Below are positions 15,922 to 24,249 of a stretch of 33,288 nucleotides of DNA, one piece after another (position 1 is the first letter of the stretch; every line of letters starts with the position of its first letter). The stretch lies in contig JALNWY010000013.1 of assembly GCA_023230665.1 (NCBI GenBank), forward strand, positions 1 to 33,288, in the 5' to 3' direction. Source of the stretch: Deltaproteobacteria bacterium (GTDB lineage Bacteria > Desulfobacterota > Desulfomonilia > UBA1062). Made by a program: the position numbers and the translations under genes. The notes below the pieces were generated by a model. That model searched no databases, was not told the origin of the DNA, and saw only the letters and a program-made list of their open reading frames with translations.

Positions 15922-15950
15922 TTGACCCGGTACCTGTGGTATATTACAAA
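15922..15950 (+). promoter_or_regulatory. candidate promoter of the mannose-1-phosphate guanylyltransferase gene
   Basis: TTGACC at 15922-15927 and TACAAA at 15945-15950 are 17 bases apart, about 50 bases before the gene start. The -35 is good and the -10 mediocre; TATTAC a few bases earlier would give a spacer that is too short. Confidence 0.35.
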
Positions 15951-15998
15951 AACAGAGATTGTGCTGTTTCTTATGAAAAATAGGGAAGGAGTTATCAT

Positions 15999-17063
15999 AT
16001 GGCGGTTCACGCAGTCATCATGGCAGGGGGAAGGGGAGAGCGCCTGTGGCCGCTCTCGACACCGGACAATCCCAAGCAGCTCCACTCCTTGAGCAGCGCA
16101 GGCAGCCTCTTGCAGGACACTTTCGAGCGTACCCGCGCGATCGCGGACAGCTCCCGGATCTATGTCGTCACAAACGAGCAGATCGCGGCCAGGGTCTGCG
16201 AGCACCTGCCCGAGATACCCGGAGAGAACATACTCGCCGAGCCCGTGGGCCGCAACACCGCTCCCTGCATCGCCTATGCGGCCCTGACCATCGCCCGTAA
16301 AGACCCTGATGCGGTCATGGCGGTCTTTCCGGCCGACCACTGGATATCGGACAGGCAGGGCTTCACCACAGCCATCGGCTTCGGGATCGAGGCATTGAGG
16401 GCGCATCCCGGTCTCCTGATCGCCCTGGGCATGGTGCCGGATCAGCCCGAGACCGGATACGGCTATATCGCACCAGGAGAGGTCGTGGCTCAGGGGACGT
16501 CGCACCGCCTTCACCGGGTGCTCACCTTCCGGGAAAAGCCCGATCTCAAGACTGCGGAAACATACATTGAAAAGGGCTTTCTGTGGAATGCCGGGATATT
16601 TCTCTGGCGGGTGGATACCATTCTCGACGCGTTCAGGGTTCACCTGCCCAGGATGCATGCGCTTCTCTCGGTCATGAACGAAAGGCATGAGATCCGGCAC
16701 GAGGACGTCCGGGAGTTCTATGACAGGGTCGAGGCTGTTTCCATCGATTACGGCATAATGGAAAAGGCCTCGGATGTGGGTGTGATTCCAGCCGAATTCG
16801 GGTGGAACGATATCGGATCATGGGATGCCCTAGGCAGGATCGTGCCCGGAGATGAACACGGCAACACGATCAGCGGAGACACCCTGCTGGAAGAGGCTGC
16901 CGGCAACGTGGTGTGGGCTACCCGGAAAAAAATCGTGCTCCTGGGAGTGAACGACCTTGTGGTGGTCGAGGGCAAAGACGCGATCCTGGTGTGTCCGAGG
17001 TCCCGGTCCCAGGACGTCAGCCGCCTCGCCAGGCTCGCCTCCGGAGGCCGGGAAAAAACCTGA
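15999..17063 (+). CDS. manC: mannose-1-phosphate guanylyltransferase
   Basis: A 354-residue nucleotidyltransferase that makes GDP-mannose from mannose 1-phosphate and GTP. The N-terminus carries the pyrophosphorylase signature MAGGRGERLWPLS followed by NPKQ. Later segments include FPADHWI (metal and nucleotide site), PETGYGYI, FREKPDLKTAETYIEKGFLWNAGIF and FGWNDIGSWDAL, all usual for the family. It lacks the C-terminal phosphomannose isomerase domain of bifunctional ManC/AlgA proteins. An AAGGAG site precedes the ATG. It has no sugar-pathway neighbour here and is followed by a separate promoter. GDP-mannose probably feeds surface polysaccharide. Confidence 0.93.
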   Translation: MAVHAVIMAGGRGERLWPLSTPDNPKQLHSLSSAGSLLQDTFERTRAIADSSRIYVVTNEQIAARVCEHLPEIPGENILAEPVGRNTAPCIAYAALTIARKDPDAVMAVFPADHWISDRQGFTTAIGFGIEALRAHPGLLIALGMVPDQPETGYGYIAPGEVVAQGTSHRLHRVLTFREKPDLKTAETYIEKGFLWNAGIFLWRVDTILDAFRVHLPRMHALLSVMNERHEIRHEDVREFYDRVEAVSIDYGIMEKASDVGVIPAEFGWNDIGSWDALGRIVPGDEHGNTISGDTLLEEAAGNVVWATRKKIVLLGVNDLVVVEGKDAILVCPRSRSQDVSRLARLASGGREKT

Positions 17064-17100
17064 ACAAAGGGGCTCTCGTTGCCGAAAATGCATTACAGTT

Positions 17101-17129
17101 TTGGACAAGGCTTACCGATGAAATAAAAT
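17101..17129 (+). promoter_or_regulatory. candidate promoter of the phosphodiesterase-accD-folC-lptD unit
   Basis: TTGGAC at 17101-17106 and TAAAAT at 17124-17129 are 17 bases apart, 45 bases before the first gene of a five-gene overlapping series. Both boxes are close to consensus. Confidence 0.5.
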
Positions 17130-17174
17130 AATTTGCATTTGTGTGGTCTCCGAAAAGGGAAGGGATAGCGCGGG

Positions 17175-17930
17175 ATGTCCATGAAAGTTGAGATTCTCGG
17201 CTGCAGCGGCTCGGTGATGCAGGGATACAACACCACGAGCATCCTGCTCAATCGCGAGACCCTCATCGATGCCGGGTCGGTGTCCTCGGTCCTTTCCGAA
17301 GACGCGGTGTGCACCATCCGGCACATCCTCATCACACATGCCCACATCGATCATATCAAGGAGCTTCCCTTTATCTTGGACACCCTGTTTTCCAGCAGTG
17401 CGCACGGGGTGGTCATCTGGGCGAGCAGACCGACCCTGGAAGCCCTTACCCGCAATGTGTTCAATGGCATGATCTGGCCGGAGATCCGGGACCTCAATGC
17501 CCGCAAGGACGTCATCACATTCAGCGAAGTCCCGCCCGGCGAGTTTGTCATCGGAGGTTTCAGGGTGACGGGCCATCCGGTGGACCACATCCCGGGCTCG
17601 CTGTGCTATGAGGTATCTCAAGGCGGCTCCACGGTGATTTTCAGCGGAGACACCGGGTTCGACTCTGCTCTCTTTGACCTGGCGCTCTCACGGGGACCAG
17701 GACTCAAGGCGTTTTTCGTGGATGTTTCTTTTCCCGATCGGATGGAAAAGATCGCCAGGCTCTCGCGCCACCTCACCCCCCTGCTCCTGAAGCAGGGAAT
17801 CGACGGTCGTATGGACCCGTCGACCCGCATCATCGCCTACCACATCAAACCAAAGTATCTTGACGAAGTTGTTGCAGAACTCCCCCCGAATGTTGCATAT
17901 ATAGTCGGCGGGGAGGTGTTCGAGTTTTGA
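17175..17930 (+). CDS. class II 3',5'-cyclic-nucleotide phosphodiesterase-like metallo-hydrolase
   Basis: A 251-residue metallo-beta-lactamase-fold protein. The first metal motif is THAHIDH (H55, H57, D59, H60). Further expected ligands are H134, D159 in FSGDTGFDS, and H223 in IIAYHIKP. The segment NVFNGMIWPEI and the following layout resemble class II cyclic-nucleotide phosphodiesterases (yeast PDE1 / bacterial CpdP type) more than RNase Z or glyoxalase II. It probably hydrolyses cAMP or another cyclic nucleotide, or an unknown phosphodiester. It is first in a coupled unit; its stop overlaps the accD TTG start (TTGA). ATG codons at 17175 and 17181 are both possible starts. Family placement is confident, substrate not. 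Confidence 0.78.
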   Translation: MSMKVEILGCSGSVMQGYNTTSILLNRETLIDAGSVSSVLSEDAVCTIRHILITHAHIDHIKELPFILDTLFSSSAHGVVIWASRPTLEALTRNVFNGMIWPEIRDLNARKDVITFSEVPPGEFVIGGFRVTGHPVDHIPGSLCYEVSQGGSTVIFSGDTGFDSALFDLALSRGPGLKAFFVDVSFPDRMEKIARLSRHLTPLLLKQGIDGRMDPSTRIIAYHIKPKYLDEVVAELPPNVAYIVGGEVFEF

Positions 17931-18664
17931 GCGAAGTTCTCGATGTAGCGAAAAAAGACGGGAGATGGGTGGAATGCCCCTCCTGCGCCGAGATCATCAT
18001 AACCAGAAAGCTCCAGGAAAACCTCTGGGTCTGCCACCACTGCAATCATCACTTCAGGCTTGGCGCACGCGACCGGATCGGTCTGATATGCGACGAGGGG
18101 AGCTTCGAGGAGCTCGCCCTGGCCGATCACGCCGGTGACGAGAATCCCGAGGACGCCATCAGGGCAGGGAAGGCCTCTGTCAAGGGCATGCCCTGCCTGC
18201 TGGGTGTCATGGATTTCTCTCACAAGGGCGGTTCCATGGGGGTGGCGATGGGGAGGAAGATCGTTCAGCTCATGGATGCCGCGCAGGAGACCGGCTTGCC
18301 GCTCGTTTTTTTCACCGCCTCGGGCGGCGTTCGTATCCATGAAGGGATCTGGGGCCTGTTCCAGATGCTCAGAACCGTGCACGCGCGAGACCGCATCACC
18401 CGCTCGCCCGTGATCACGGTGTTCACGGACCCGACCACCGGCGGCGTCACGGCGAGCTTTGCCGCACTGGCCGATGTTCTCCTGGCCGAGCCGGGGGCGC
18501 GCATCGGTTTTGCCGGTCCGCGGGTGATTCAGACCGTGCTGCGTTCTGAACTCCCGGAGGATTTTCAGAATGCCGAGACCCTGCTCGCCAACGGTCTGAT
18601 CGACCGGATCGTTCCGCGCCGCGACCTGAGAGACACGCTTTTCTTTTTTCTGAGATGGTTCTGA
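17927..18664 (+). CDS. accD: acetyl-CoA carboxylase carboxyltransferase beta subunit AccD, shortened
   Basis: A 245-residue AccD-like protein. It has the N-terminal zinc ribbon (C17, C20, C36, C39), the GGSMG loop (101-105), ASGGVRIHEG (131-140), TDPTTGGVTASFA (167-179) and FAGPRVIQTV of the crotonase-like core. With AccA it transfers carboxyl from biotin to acetyl-CoA. Compared from memory with E. coli AccD, about 20 residues are missing between the zinc domain and the core (where a KYKDRL-type helix lies), and the C-terminal tail is absent. ASGGARMQE is here ASGGVRIHE. Start is TTG at 17927, overlapping the preceding stop; no other start precedes the zinc ribbon. The accD-folC pair is a classical neighbourhood. 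No accA is in view. Confidence 0.85.
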   Translation: MSEVLDVAKKDGRWVECPSCAEIIITRKLQENLWVCHHCNHHFRLGARDRIGLICDEGSFEELALADHAGDENPEDAIRAGKASVKGMPCLLGVMDFSHKGGSMGVAMGRKIVQLMDAAQETGLPLVFFTASGGVRIHEGIWGLFQMLRTVHARDRITRSPVITVFTDPTTGGVTASFAALADVLLAEPGARIGFAGPRVIQTVLRSELPEDFQNAETLLANGLIDRIVPRRDLRDTLFFFLRWF

Positions 18665-19803
18665 AAGACATCCCGCAGAACGTATGGTCCCTGGGCCTGG
18701 ACCGCGCGAGACAGGCGCTGGACAGGCTGGGTCATCCCGAGCGCTCTTACCGGCACGTGCTCGTGGCCGGGACCAACGGCAAGGGCTCGACCTGCGTCTA
18801 CCTCGAGAGGATCCTCAGGAGCATGGGCGTCTCGGTCGGCACTACCATATCACCCCATGTGACTGATTTCACGGAGCGCTTTCGCATCAACAGCCGCAAC
18901 GTGGGAAGCGATATACTGGTGAAGGTGCGGGAGCGGATCGGGCCCGAGGTGGCGGATATCGGCCTGACCTATTTCGAGTGGTGTGTTGTTCTTGCGGCCA
19001 CGGTGTTTGCCCAGGAGAAGGTCGACTACGGCATATTCGAGATCGGGCTCGGGGGAAGGTATGATGCCGCCAATGTCCTGGACCCGGCCGTCTCGCTCAT
19101 CACCCCCATTGCCCTGGATCATACCGGGCATCTGGGCGCCACGATTGAGGAGATAGCCGGGGAAAAAGCCAGGATAGCGCGCGCGGACAGGCCCCTCATC
19201 ACGAGCGCAACCGGGGCCGCGCTTGAGGTGATCAGGGGCTATGCCCGAGAGATCGGCGCAATCCTCCACGTGGTGGACACGCCCTGCGAAGAGCGGACCT
19301 CGCTCAAGGGTTCGGGCCAGTCCATGAACGCGGCCCTGGCCCTGCAAGCCGCCCGCGAGCTCGGGTTTTGTCCCGGCGGGGTGCAGGTCGCCTATGCGCT
19401 GAACACTGCGTTTCTCCCGGGAAGGATCGAGGAAATCGGGTACAGGGTGACGCTGGATGTGGCGCATAACCCTGCAGCCATGGCAGTTTTCATGGAATAT
19501 CTTGAACACAAGGCCTTTCATGGGATAGGGGTGTTCGGAGTGCTTGCGGATAAGGATTTCCAGACCATGATGGAGATGATGAAAAAGACCTGCAGTCGTG
19601 TCTATATCGCCCCGGTCCGATCGGACCGGTCGTGGGGGGAGGCCGAGATGGCCGGGTGCCTCGACAAGGAGCGGGTGGTGCGGTGCGGGAGCGTCACCGA
19701 GGCCTTTCATCAGGCTCTTGGCACGGGCGAGGCAGTCGTGGTCACCGGGTCGTTCTATACGGTCGGCGAAGTCAGGGAAGCCCTGGTATGCGCAGGTTTC
19801 TGA
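18655..19803 (+). CDS. folC: folylpolyglutamate synthase / dihydrofolate synthase FolC
   Basis: A 382-residue Mur-ligase-type enzyme that adds glutamate to dihydropteroate and folates. The ATP loop is VAGTNGKGST (37-46), followed by TTISPHVTDFTERFRIN, the family's omega-loop region. EIGLGGRYDAANVLDP and ITPIALDHTGHLGATIEEIAGEKA are standard Mur/FolC motifs, as is DVAHNPAAM. The C-terminal VVVTGSFYTVGEVREAL is also typical. It is somewhat shorter than the E. coli protein. It overlaps accD by 10 bases and lptD by 16 bases. Whether it has dihydrofolate synthase, polyglutamylation or both activities cannot be told from sequence. Confidence 0.95.
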   Translation: MVLKDIPQNVWSLGLDRARQALDRLGHPERSYRHVLVAGTNGKGSTCVYLERILRSMGVSVGTTISPHVTDFTERFRINSRNVGSDILVKVRERIGPEVADIGLTYFEWCVVLAATVFAQEKVDYGIFEIGLGGRYDAANVLDPAVSLITPIALDHTGHLGATIEEIAGEKARIARADRPLITSATGAALEVIRGYAREIGAILHVVDTPCEERTSLKGSGQSMNAALALQAARELGFCPGGVQVAYALNTAFLPGRIEEIGYRVTLDVAHNPAAMAVFMEYLEHKAFHGIGVFGVLADKDFQTMMEMMKKTCSRVYIAPVRSDRSWGEAEMAGCLDKERVVRCGSVTEAFHQALGTGEAVVVTGSFYTVGEVREALVCAGF

Positions 19804-21911
19804 TTCTTCTTTTCGCCGGCGCGTTCCTGCCTGCTCAGGTCATCGCCCAGGTGCTCGACGTGGAGGCCGAGAAGGTCGTGCGGCACGGAGACAGGATCGA
19901 GGCTTCGGGCAGGGTCGTGGTCCAGGGCGAGGATCTGCTGCTCAGGGCGAACTACGTGGTGCTCGACACGGTGACCGAGGATTTATGGGCCGCCGGCGAC
20001 TGCCATCTGGAGGAAGAGGGCGGAGAGATGGACGCCCATATTCTCTATTACAACAACCGCAGGAAAGATTTTCGCCTGGAAGAGGGCACGGTCTTTGTCT
20101 ATGCCGATCCTATCGTCATCTCGGGCCGGACCATTGTCCGCTACGGAGAAGATGTGTATGAGGGCGAGGGCATCACCTATACGCCGTGCCTGGGCAAACC
20201 GCCGGACTGGTCCATTGCAGCGGGCACCCTCAATGCGCCGCTGGAAGGCTATGGAAGCGCATACAATGCCCGGTTCAGGGTGGGGAACGTCCCGCTCTTC
20301 TATGTACCCTACCTCCTGTTTCCTCTCAAGCTTGAGCGCCAGTCCGGGCTTCTGTTTCCCGGGTTCGGGCATTCCACCGATACTGGCTACCGGACAGAGA
20401 TCCCCTTGTATATCGTGCTCGGCAGGAGCATGGATGCGACGATCACGCCCACGCATCTCAGCGACCGCGGTCTCCTGTGGGCGGGAGAGTTCCGCTACCG
20501 CCTCGACGAGGAAAGAGAGGGTTTCATATACGGGGAGAGCCTGTTCGACAAACGGGGAGGCGAGGTGATGCAAGGCGGGGTCAAAGACAGGATCCCGGAT
20601 CACCGGTGGCTCTTGAAGGCCCGGCAGACAGGCGGCAGCCTCACATGGGATATCAATCTCGTCAGCCATGCGGACTACCTGCGGGACATCGGGCCATTTT
20701 ATGGGGATAAACAGGAGTGGAAGGATTCCGCCACAACCGGGGTGTTTGAAGATAGCGAAAACCTGGAGGAACTGGTGTCCCGCGTACAGTGGAATATCTT
20801 CAGCCGGAAGTTCAGCGCGAACCTCTCAGGCCAGTGGAAGCAGGACCTCACGGTCGGGGACAACGACAGGACCCTGCAGGAGCTGCCTCGGCTCAGGGCG
20901 CGCATGAGGCCGCAGAGGATTCCCCATACCCCTGTCCTGCTCACCTCGGACCTGACCACGGTGCGCGTGTATTCCCGTGACTGGATCGAGGCGGTCAAGA
21001 ACAACGGAGAGATCGAGCTTTCGTGGCCCATCAGCCTGTATCCATATCTGACTGTCCTGCCCTCGTTTGCCGAGATCTACCGGGACACCTTCATTACCGA
21101 TCACCGGGAGGTGTTCGAAGACGACACCTTTCGCGAGCACTGGCAGGAGCGCAGCATCCTCCTGACCACCGCGCTCTACAGCGAGCGCTTTGCAGGCGGT
21201 ATCTATCACCAGGTGGTGCCCAGTGTCTCGTGGGTTTATCTGAGCCGTTACGGCGGCAACTATGACCGGAACGACCCCCTGGACATCTTCCCCGACCTCC
21301 TGGAGAGCGATGACTGGGAAAAGGAATTCGACATGAATCTCTCTTTAGAAAACTATGTGCGAGGCCCATCCGGAAGATCACTGGCCGAGTTCACCATAAG
21401 CCGAAGCTATAGCTACATTGACGACGACTGGAAATTTTATGAAGCCAGAGCGCGGCTGAACCCGGTTTCCTGGTTCAGCGCGCAGCACACCAACAGGTTC
21501 GGCAGGGAGCCGTTTCGCCCCTATGCCACTCACGAGCACTGGAGCAGGATCACGTTCAGAGATGCCCGGGGCGACGAGCTGTATGCCGCCGAGGAGTATG
21601 TCCGGCCGGCCGTCAACGATCGTGAACGGTCGGGGGATGCGACCAAGTCGGCCTATGCCGGCGTGAACGCCAAGCTTATCAGAGGGTTCTCGGTCCGCTA
21701 CGAAATCGAGTATGATTTTCTCGAGCGGAGATACGAGCATTCCCGGCAGGGTCTGTCCTATGCATCCCAGTGCTGGAGCGTGGACCTCTATCGCGAGGTT
21801 AAGCCGAGCGAAGGCGAGCGGCCCCGTGAAACAACCATCAGCCTGCTCGTCAATCTTCTGGGCTTCGGGCAGATCCTGAGTGCGGAACAGGAGTTCGGGG
21901 CAGGCCGGTGA
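19788..21911 (+). CDS. lptD: LPS-assembly outer membrane protein LptD
   Basis: A 707-residue outer membrane protein that, with LptE, inserts lipopolysaccharide into the outer leaflet. A signal peptide is clear (MRRFLILLFAGAFLPAQVIA, residues 1-20, cleavage near residue 20). Next comes an LptA-like jellyroll (about 20-130: VLDVEAEKVVRHGDRIEASG, ANYVVLD), then YTPCLGKPPDWSI and VPLFYVPYLLFPLK, which start the beta-barrel domain. The barrel is rich in alternating aromatic residues and ends in a short strand (TISLLVNLLGFG). SQCWSVDLYRE near the C-terminus is a family motif. The start overlaps folC by 16 bases. It implies an LPS-containing outer membrane, consistent with gmhA at 26065. Confidence 0.92.
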   Translation: MRRFLILLFAGAFLPAQVIAQVLDVEAEKVVRHGDRIEASGRVVVQGEDLLLRANYVVLDTVTEDLWAAGDCHLEEEGGEMDAHILYYNNRRKDFRLEEGTVFVYADPIVISGRTIVRYGEDVYEGEGITYTPCLGKPPDWSIAAGTLNAPLEGYGSAYNARFRVGNVPLFYVPYLLFPLKLERQSGLLFPGFGHSTDTGYRTEIPLYIVLGRSMDATITPTHLSDRGLLWAGEFRYRLDEEREGFIYGESLFDKRGGEVMQGGVKDRIPDHRWLLKARQTGGSLTWDINLVSHADYLRDIGPFYGDKQEWKDSATTGVFEDSENLEELVSRVQWNIFSRKFSANLSGQWKQDLTVGDNDRTLQELPRLRARMRPQRIPHTPVLLTSDLTTVRVYSRDWIEAVKNNGEIELSWPISLYPYLTVLPSFAEIYRDTFITDHREVFEDDTFREHWQERSILLTTALYSERFAGGIYHQVVPSVSWVYLSRYGGNYDRNDPLDIFPDLLESDDWEKEFDMNLSLENYVRGPSGRSLAEFTISRSYSYIDDDWKFYEARARLNPVSWFSAQHTNRFGREPFRPYATHEHWSRITFRDARGDELYAAEEYVRPAVNDRERSGDATKSAYAGVNAKLIRGFSVRYEIEYDFLERRYEHSRQGLSYASQCWSVDLYREVKPSEGERPRETTISLLVNLLGFGQILSAEQEFGAGR

Positions 21912-22477
21912 TACCTTCGCGTGAATGGACACTGGGGCTTATGCACGAAAAAAGCATGCCCCCGCACATCATCCGCCACAGCAAGACCGTCAGGCTGGCG
22001 GCGGTCTGCGTGGCAGCCCTGCTCAAAAAGGCCGGGTTCAGGATCGACAGGCGCCTGGTGGACCGGGCCGCCCTTCTGCACGACATCTGCAAGGCCGAGA
22101 GCCTGCTCAAGGGCGGCGATCATGCCCTCATGGGCAGGAGGCTCATGGAAAAACTCGGGTATCCGCGCATCGGGGAGATCGTGGGCCAGCACATCCGGCT
22201 CGAGTCCCTGGAGGTGAATGAGGCCATGGTGGTCAACTATGCAGACAAGAGGATCATGCACGACCGGGTGGTATCGCTCCAGAAGCGGTTTATCGACCTC
22301 ATGGACCGCTACGGGAAAAACGAGCAGAGCATGCAGCGGATTCTCAAGCACTATGAGGATGCATCAGAGGTGGAGCAGATTCTGGTATGGAGTTCGGGTT
22401 TCGAGCCCGAAAGGCTGAACCACTTAAATCTGATAACGGGTGATCACGCGCTCAATGGCGGAGAGGGTCTCCTGTGA
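21908..22477 (+). CDS. HD-domain phosphohydrolase
   Basis: A 189-residue protein of the HD superfamily. The metal motif is seen as H..T (RHSKTVRLAAV), then VDRAALLHDICKAE, with later histidines in GDHALMG and VGQHIRLE and an aspartate in VNYADKRIMHD. Such proteins hydrolyse nucleotides or other phosphate esters; the substrate is unknown. The GTG at 21908 overlaps the lptD stop (GTGA), so it belongs to the same unit. In some relatives this domain is fused to a MobA-like nucleotidyltransferase; here it stands alone. Its last 54 bases overlap the 3' end of the convergent response regulator gene. Confidence 0.8.
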   Translation: MIPSREWTLGLMHEKSMPPHIIRHSKTVRLAAVCVAALLKKAGFRIDRRLVDRAALLHDICKAESLLKGGDHALMGRRLMEKLGYPRIGEIVGQHIRLESLEVNEAMVVNYADKRIMHDRVVSLQKRFIDLMDRYGKNEQSMQRILKHYEDASEVEQILVWSSGFEPERLNHLNLITGDHALNGGEGLL

Positions 22478-23494
22478 GAGAACAGCCCGGTCAAAGAGCA
22501 AAGCGAGCACGTAGATCTTGAAGGGATAGACCAGGACGAGCCGGTTCAGATCGATGAAGGTGACTTTCTTGGGTGTGGACGAGGTGAGACTGCCCAGGTT
22601 CTCCGTGATGTTGAGAAAGAAGGTGGTTACGTAGGACAGGTCGACCTCGCCCACGATCTTGCCGCTCTGGTACAATACCTCGCTCTCAGAGGTAATGACC
22701 GCCACGCCCGTGCATTCCGGCAGCGACGAGATGTTTTTTACCGCGATGCGCGTAGGCTCGTCGATCAGGGTGATATCGCTGCTGTCGATCTCGCCCTTTT
22801 CCAGGGCCAGGCTCATTTCGTCGGCTTTTCTCATGCCCTCGATGAGCAGGTACTCCCAGTTGGTGTGGATGGTGACCTTGGGCGCCTTCATCCCGCCCAT
22901 GAACCGGAAGCTCCCGCTCGACCACGAGAGGATGCTGAAGAGCGCCTCCTCCCCATCGACAGCCCCGATCTCGGCATGGGTGATCTGGCCGTCCTCAAAG
23001 AAGATGCATCCCTCCCGCTGATCCTTCCGGACATAGAGCGCCGTGGTGACCTGGCTCAGGCAGTTCATCTGGATGAGATCGGGCAGCTGCAGCCCGGTAA
23101 TGTTTCCGTCAAAGCCGCGCGCCTCGTCCTCCCTGAGCGCTTTGAGGATGAGCCCGCGCATCTGCTCGATCTCGAATGGTTTTTCGATGTAGAAGAGCGA
23201 ACCCCTGGCCTTTGCCTTTGCCTTGATCTCGGAAGATCCGTATGCGGTCATGATGATGACCTTGGTGGCAGGCTTCTCATCCTTGATTTTCAGCAGCACG
23301 TCAAGGCCGTTGATGCCCGGGAGCCTGATGTCGAGAACGACCAGGTCAAAAAGGCTCTTTCTTGTGAGATCGAGCGCGGTCTCACCGTCGTTGGCAGTGG
23401 TGACCTCAAAGGTGTCGCGGTCGTTGGACAGGGATTTCGCCAATGACCAGGTCAAGGTTTCTTCGTCGTCGACTATCAGTACCTGCTTGGGCAT
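22424..23494 (-). CDS. response regulator with DUF4388 (PATAN) and roadblock/LC7-like domains
   Basis: A 356-residue protein. Residues 1-115 form a receiver domain with acidic pair D9/D10, phosphoacceptor D55 (VVLDIRLPG), T83 and K105. Residues about 125-235 form a DUF4388/PATAN domain (FDGNITGLQLPDLIQMNCLSQVTTALYV, then GCIFFEDGQITHAEIG and GEEALFSILSWSSGSF). The C-terminal 100 residues resemble roadblock/LC7 (NISSLPECTGVAVITSESEVL and LVLVYPFKIYVLALLF). PATAN domains are known from cyanobacterial motility regulators, roadblock domains from GTPase partners such as MglB. It is last in a four-gene leftward operon, 1 base after the sensor gene. The ATG at 23494 gives the normal receiver N-terminus. 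No DNA-binding output domain is present, so it probably acts through protein contacts. Confidence 0.85.
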   Translation of the reverse strand: MPKQVLIVDDEETLTWSLAKSLSNDRDTFEVTTANDGETALDLTRKSLFDLVVLDIRLPGINGLDVLLKIKDEKPATKVIIMTAYGSSEIKAKAKARGSLFYIEKPFEIEQMRGLILKALREDEARGFDGNITGLQLPDLIQMNCLSQVTTALYVRKDQREGCIFFEDGQITHAEIGAVDGEEALFSILSWSSGSFRFMGGMKAPKVTIHTNWEYLLIEGMRKADEMSLALEKGEIDSSDITLIDEPTRIAVKNISSLPECTGVAVITSESEVLYQSGKIVGEVDLSYVTTFFLNITENLGSLTSSTPKKVTFIDLNRLVLVYPFKIYVLALLFDRAVLSQETLSAIERVITRYQI

Positions 23495-23495
23495 G

Positions 23496-24245
23496 TTATC
23501 TGCTCCCGAGCTTCTCAAGGGCTATGGTCAGTGATGTTTTCAGCCGGAAGAACGAGTCTGCAAGGCTTGCCATGGTCTTGCCGCCCGCCGGAGAGAGCTC
23601 GGCATCGAAATCACCGAGACTGAGCAACTCGAATGCCTTTGTCGCCCGGTTCAGAGATCTGGAGCTCATGAAGACCATGATCAGCGGAAAGATAACCGCG
23701 AGGATCAGCCCCCCGCCCAGATACACCATCAGGACCATCCTGAGGGACTCCACGCTCCTGCCGGTCTGGGTATTCTGCTGGGAGACGAGTCCCTGCTCCC
23801 ACGATCTGGGCTTGAACCCCAGGAGTGTCCGGTTCCGGGAAAGCGGGGCGCTCACAACCATGTACTCTTCTGTCTTCACGGTCTCGCGCGAGGACTTCGT
23901 GATTGCATCGAGGATGGGACCTGCCTCATCGAGCAGCTGAGGAATGGTGTGGATCTTTTTCCCCGCATGATCCTGGTTGGTGGAGTTCTCGATCACCAGA
24001 CTCGCGTTGTTCACGATGAGAATCTCTCCCCACGAGGCAGGCAGCGGGGCCTCGGTGAGCCTCTCCGTGTCCATGCTCATCATGGCCCAGGAAAGGATAT
24101 CGGAATTTTCCTGGTACAGGCGATCCTCCAGCACAGAGAGCTCCAGACCGTTGATCGCACTGATCTGGGTGTGGACGAACAGGGCCGAACCGAGGAGGAA
24201 CACCAGGAAGCAGCAGAAAGCGAGGGCGAACGATGCGATCTTCAT
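23496..24245 (-). CDS. membrane sensor with periplasmic domain and HAMP, no output domain
   Basis: A 249-residue protein with an N-terminal membrane helix (about 5-28), a periplasmic domain of roughly 145 residues that looks Cache-like in layout (WGEILIVNNASLVIENS, EYMVVSAPL), a second helix (about 174-195), and a HAMP domain (about 197-245: SLNRATKAFELLSLGDFDAEL then LADSFFRLKTSLTIALEKL). It ends just after HAMP, so there is no kinase, methyl-accepting or cyclase domain. The signal would have to pass to a separate protein, probably one of its operon partners. It lies 4 bases after the DUF4388 gene and 1 base before the response regulator. HAMP is recognised confidently, the periplasmic fold less so. 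Confidence 0.8.
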   Translation of the reverse strand: MKIASFALAFCCFLVFLLGSALFVHTQISAINGLELSVLEDRLYQENSDILSWAMMSMDTERLTEAPLPASWGEILIVNNASLVIENSTNQDHAGKKIHTIPQLLDEAGPILDAITKSSRETVKTEEYMVVSAPLSRNRTLLGFKPRSWEQGLVSQQNTQTGRSVESLRMVLMVYLGGGLILAVIFPLIMVFMSSRSLNRATKAFELLSLGDFDAELSPAGGKTMASLADSFFRLKTSLTIALEKLGSR

Positions 24246-24249
24246 GGGC

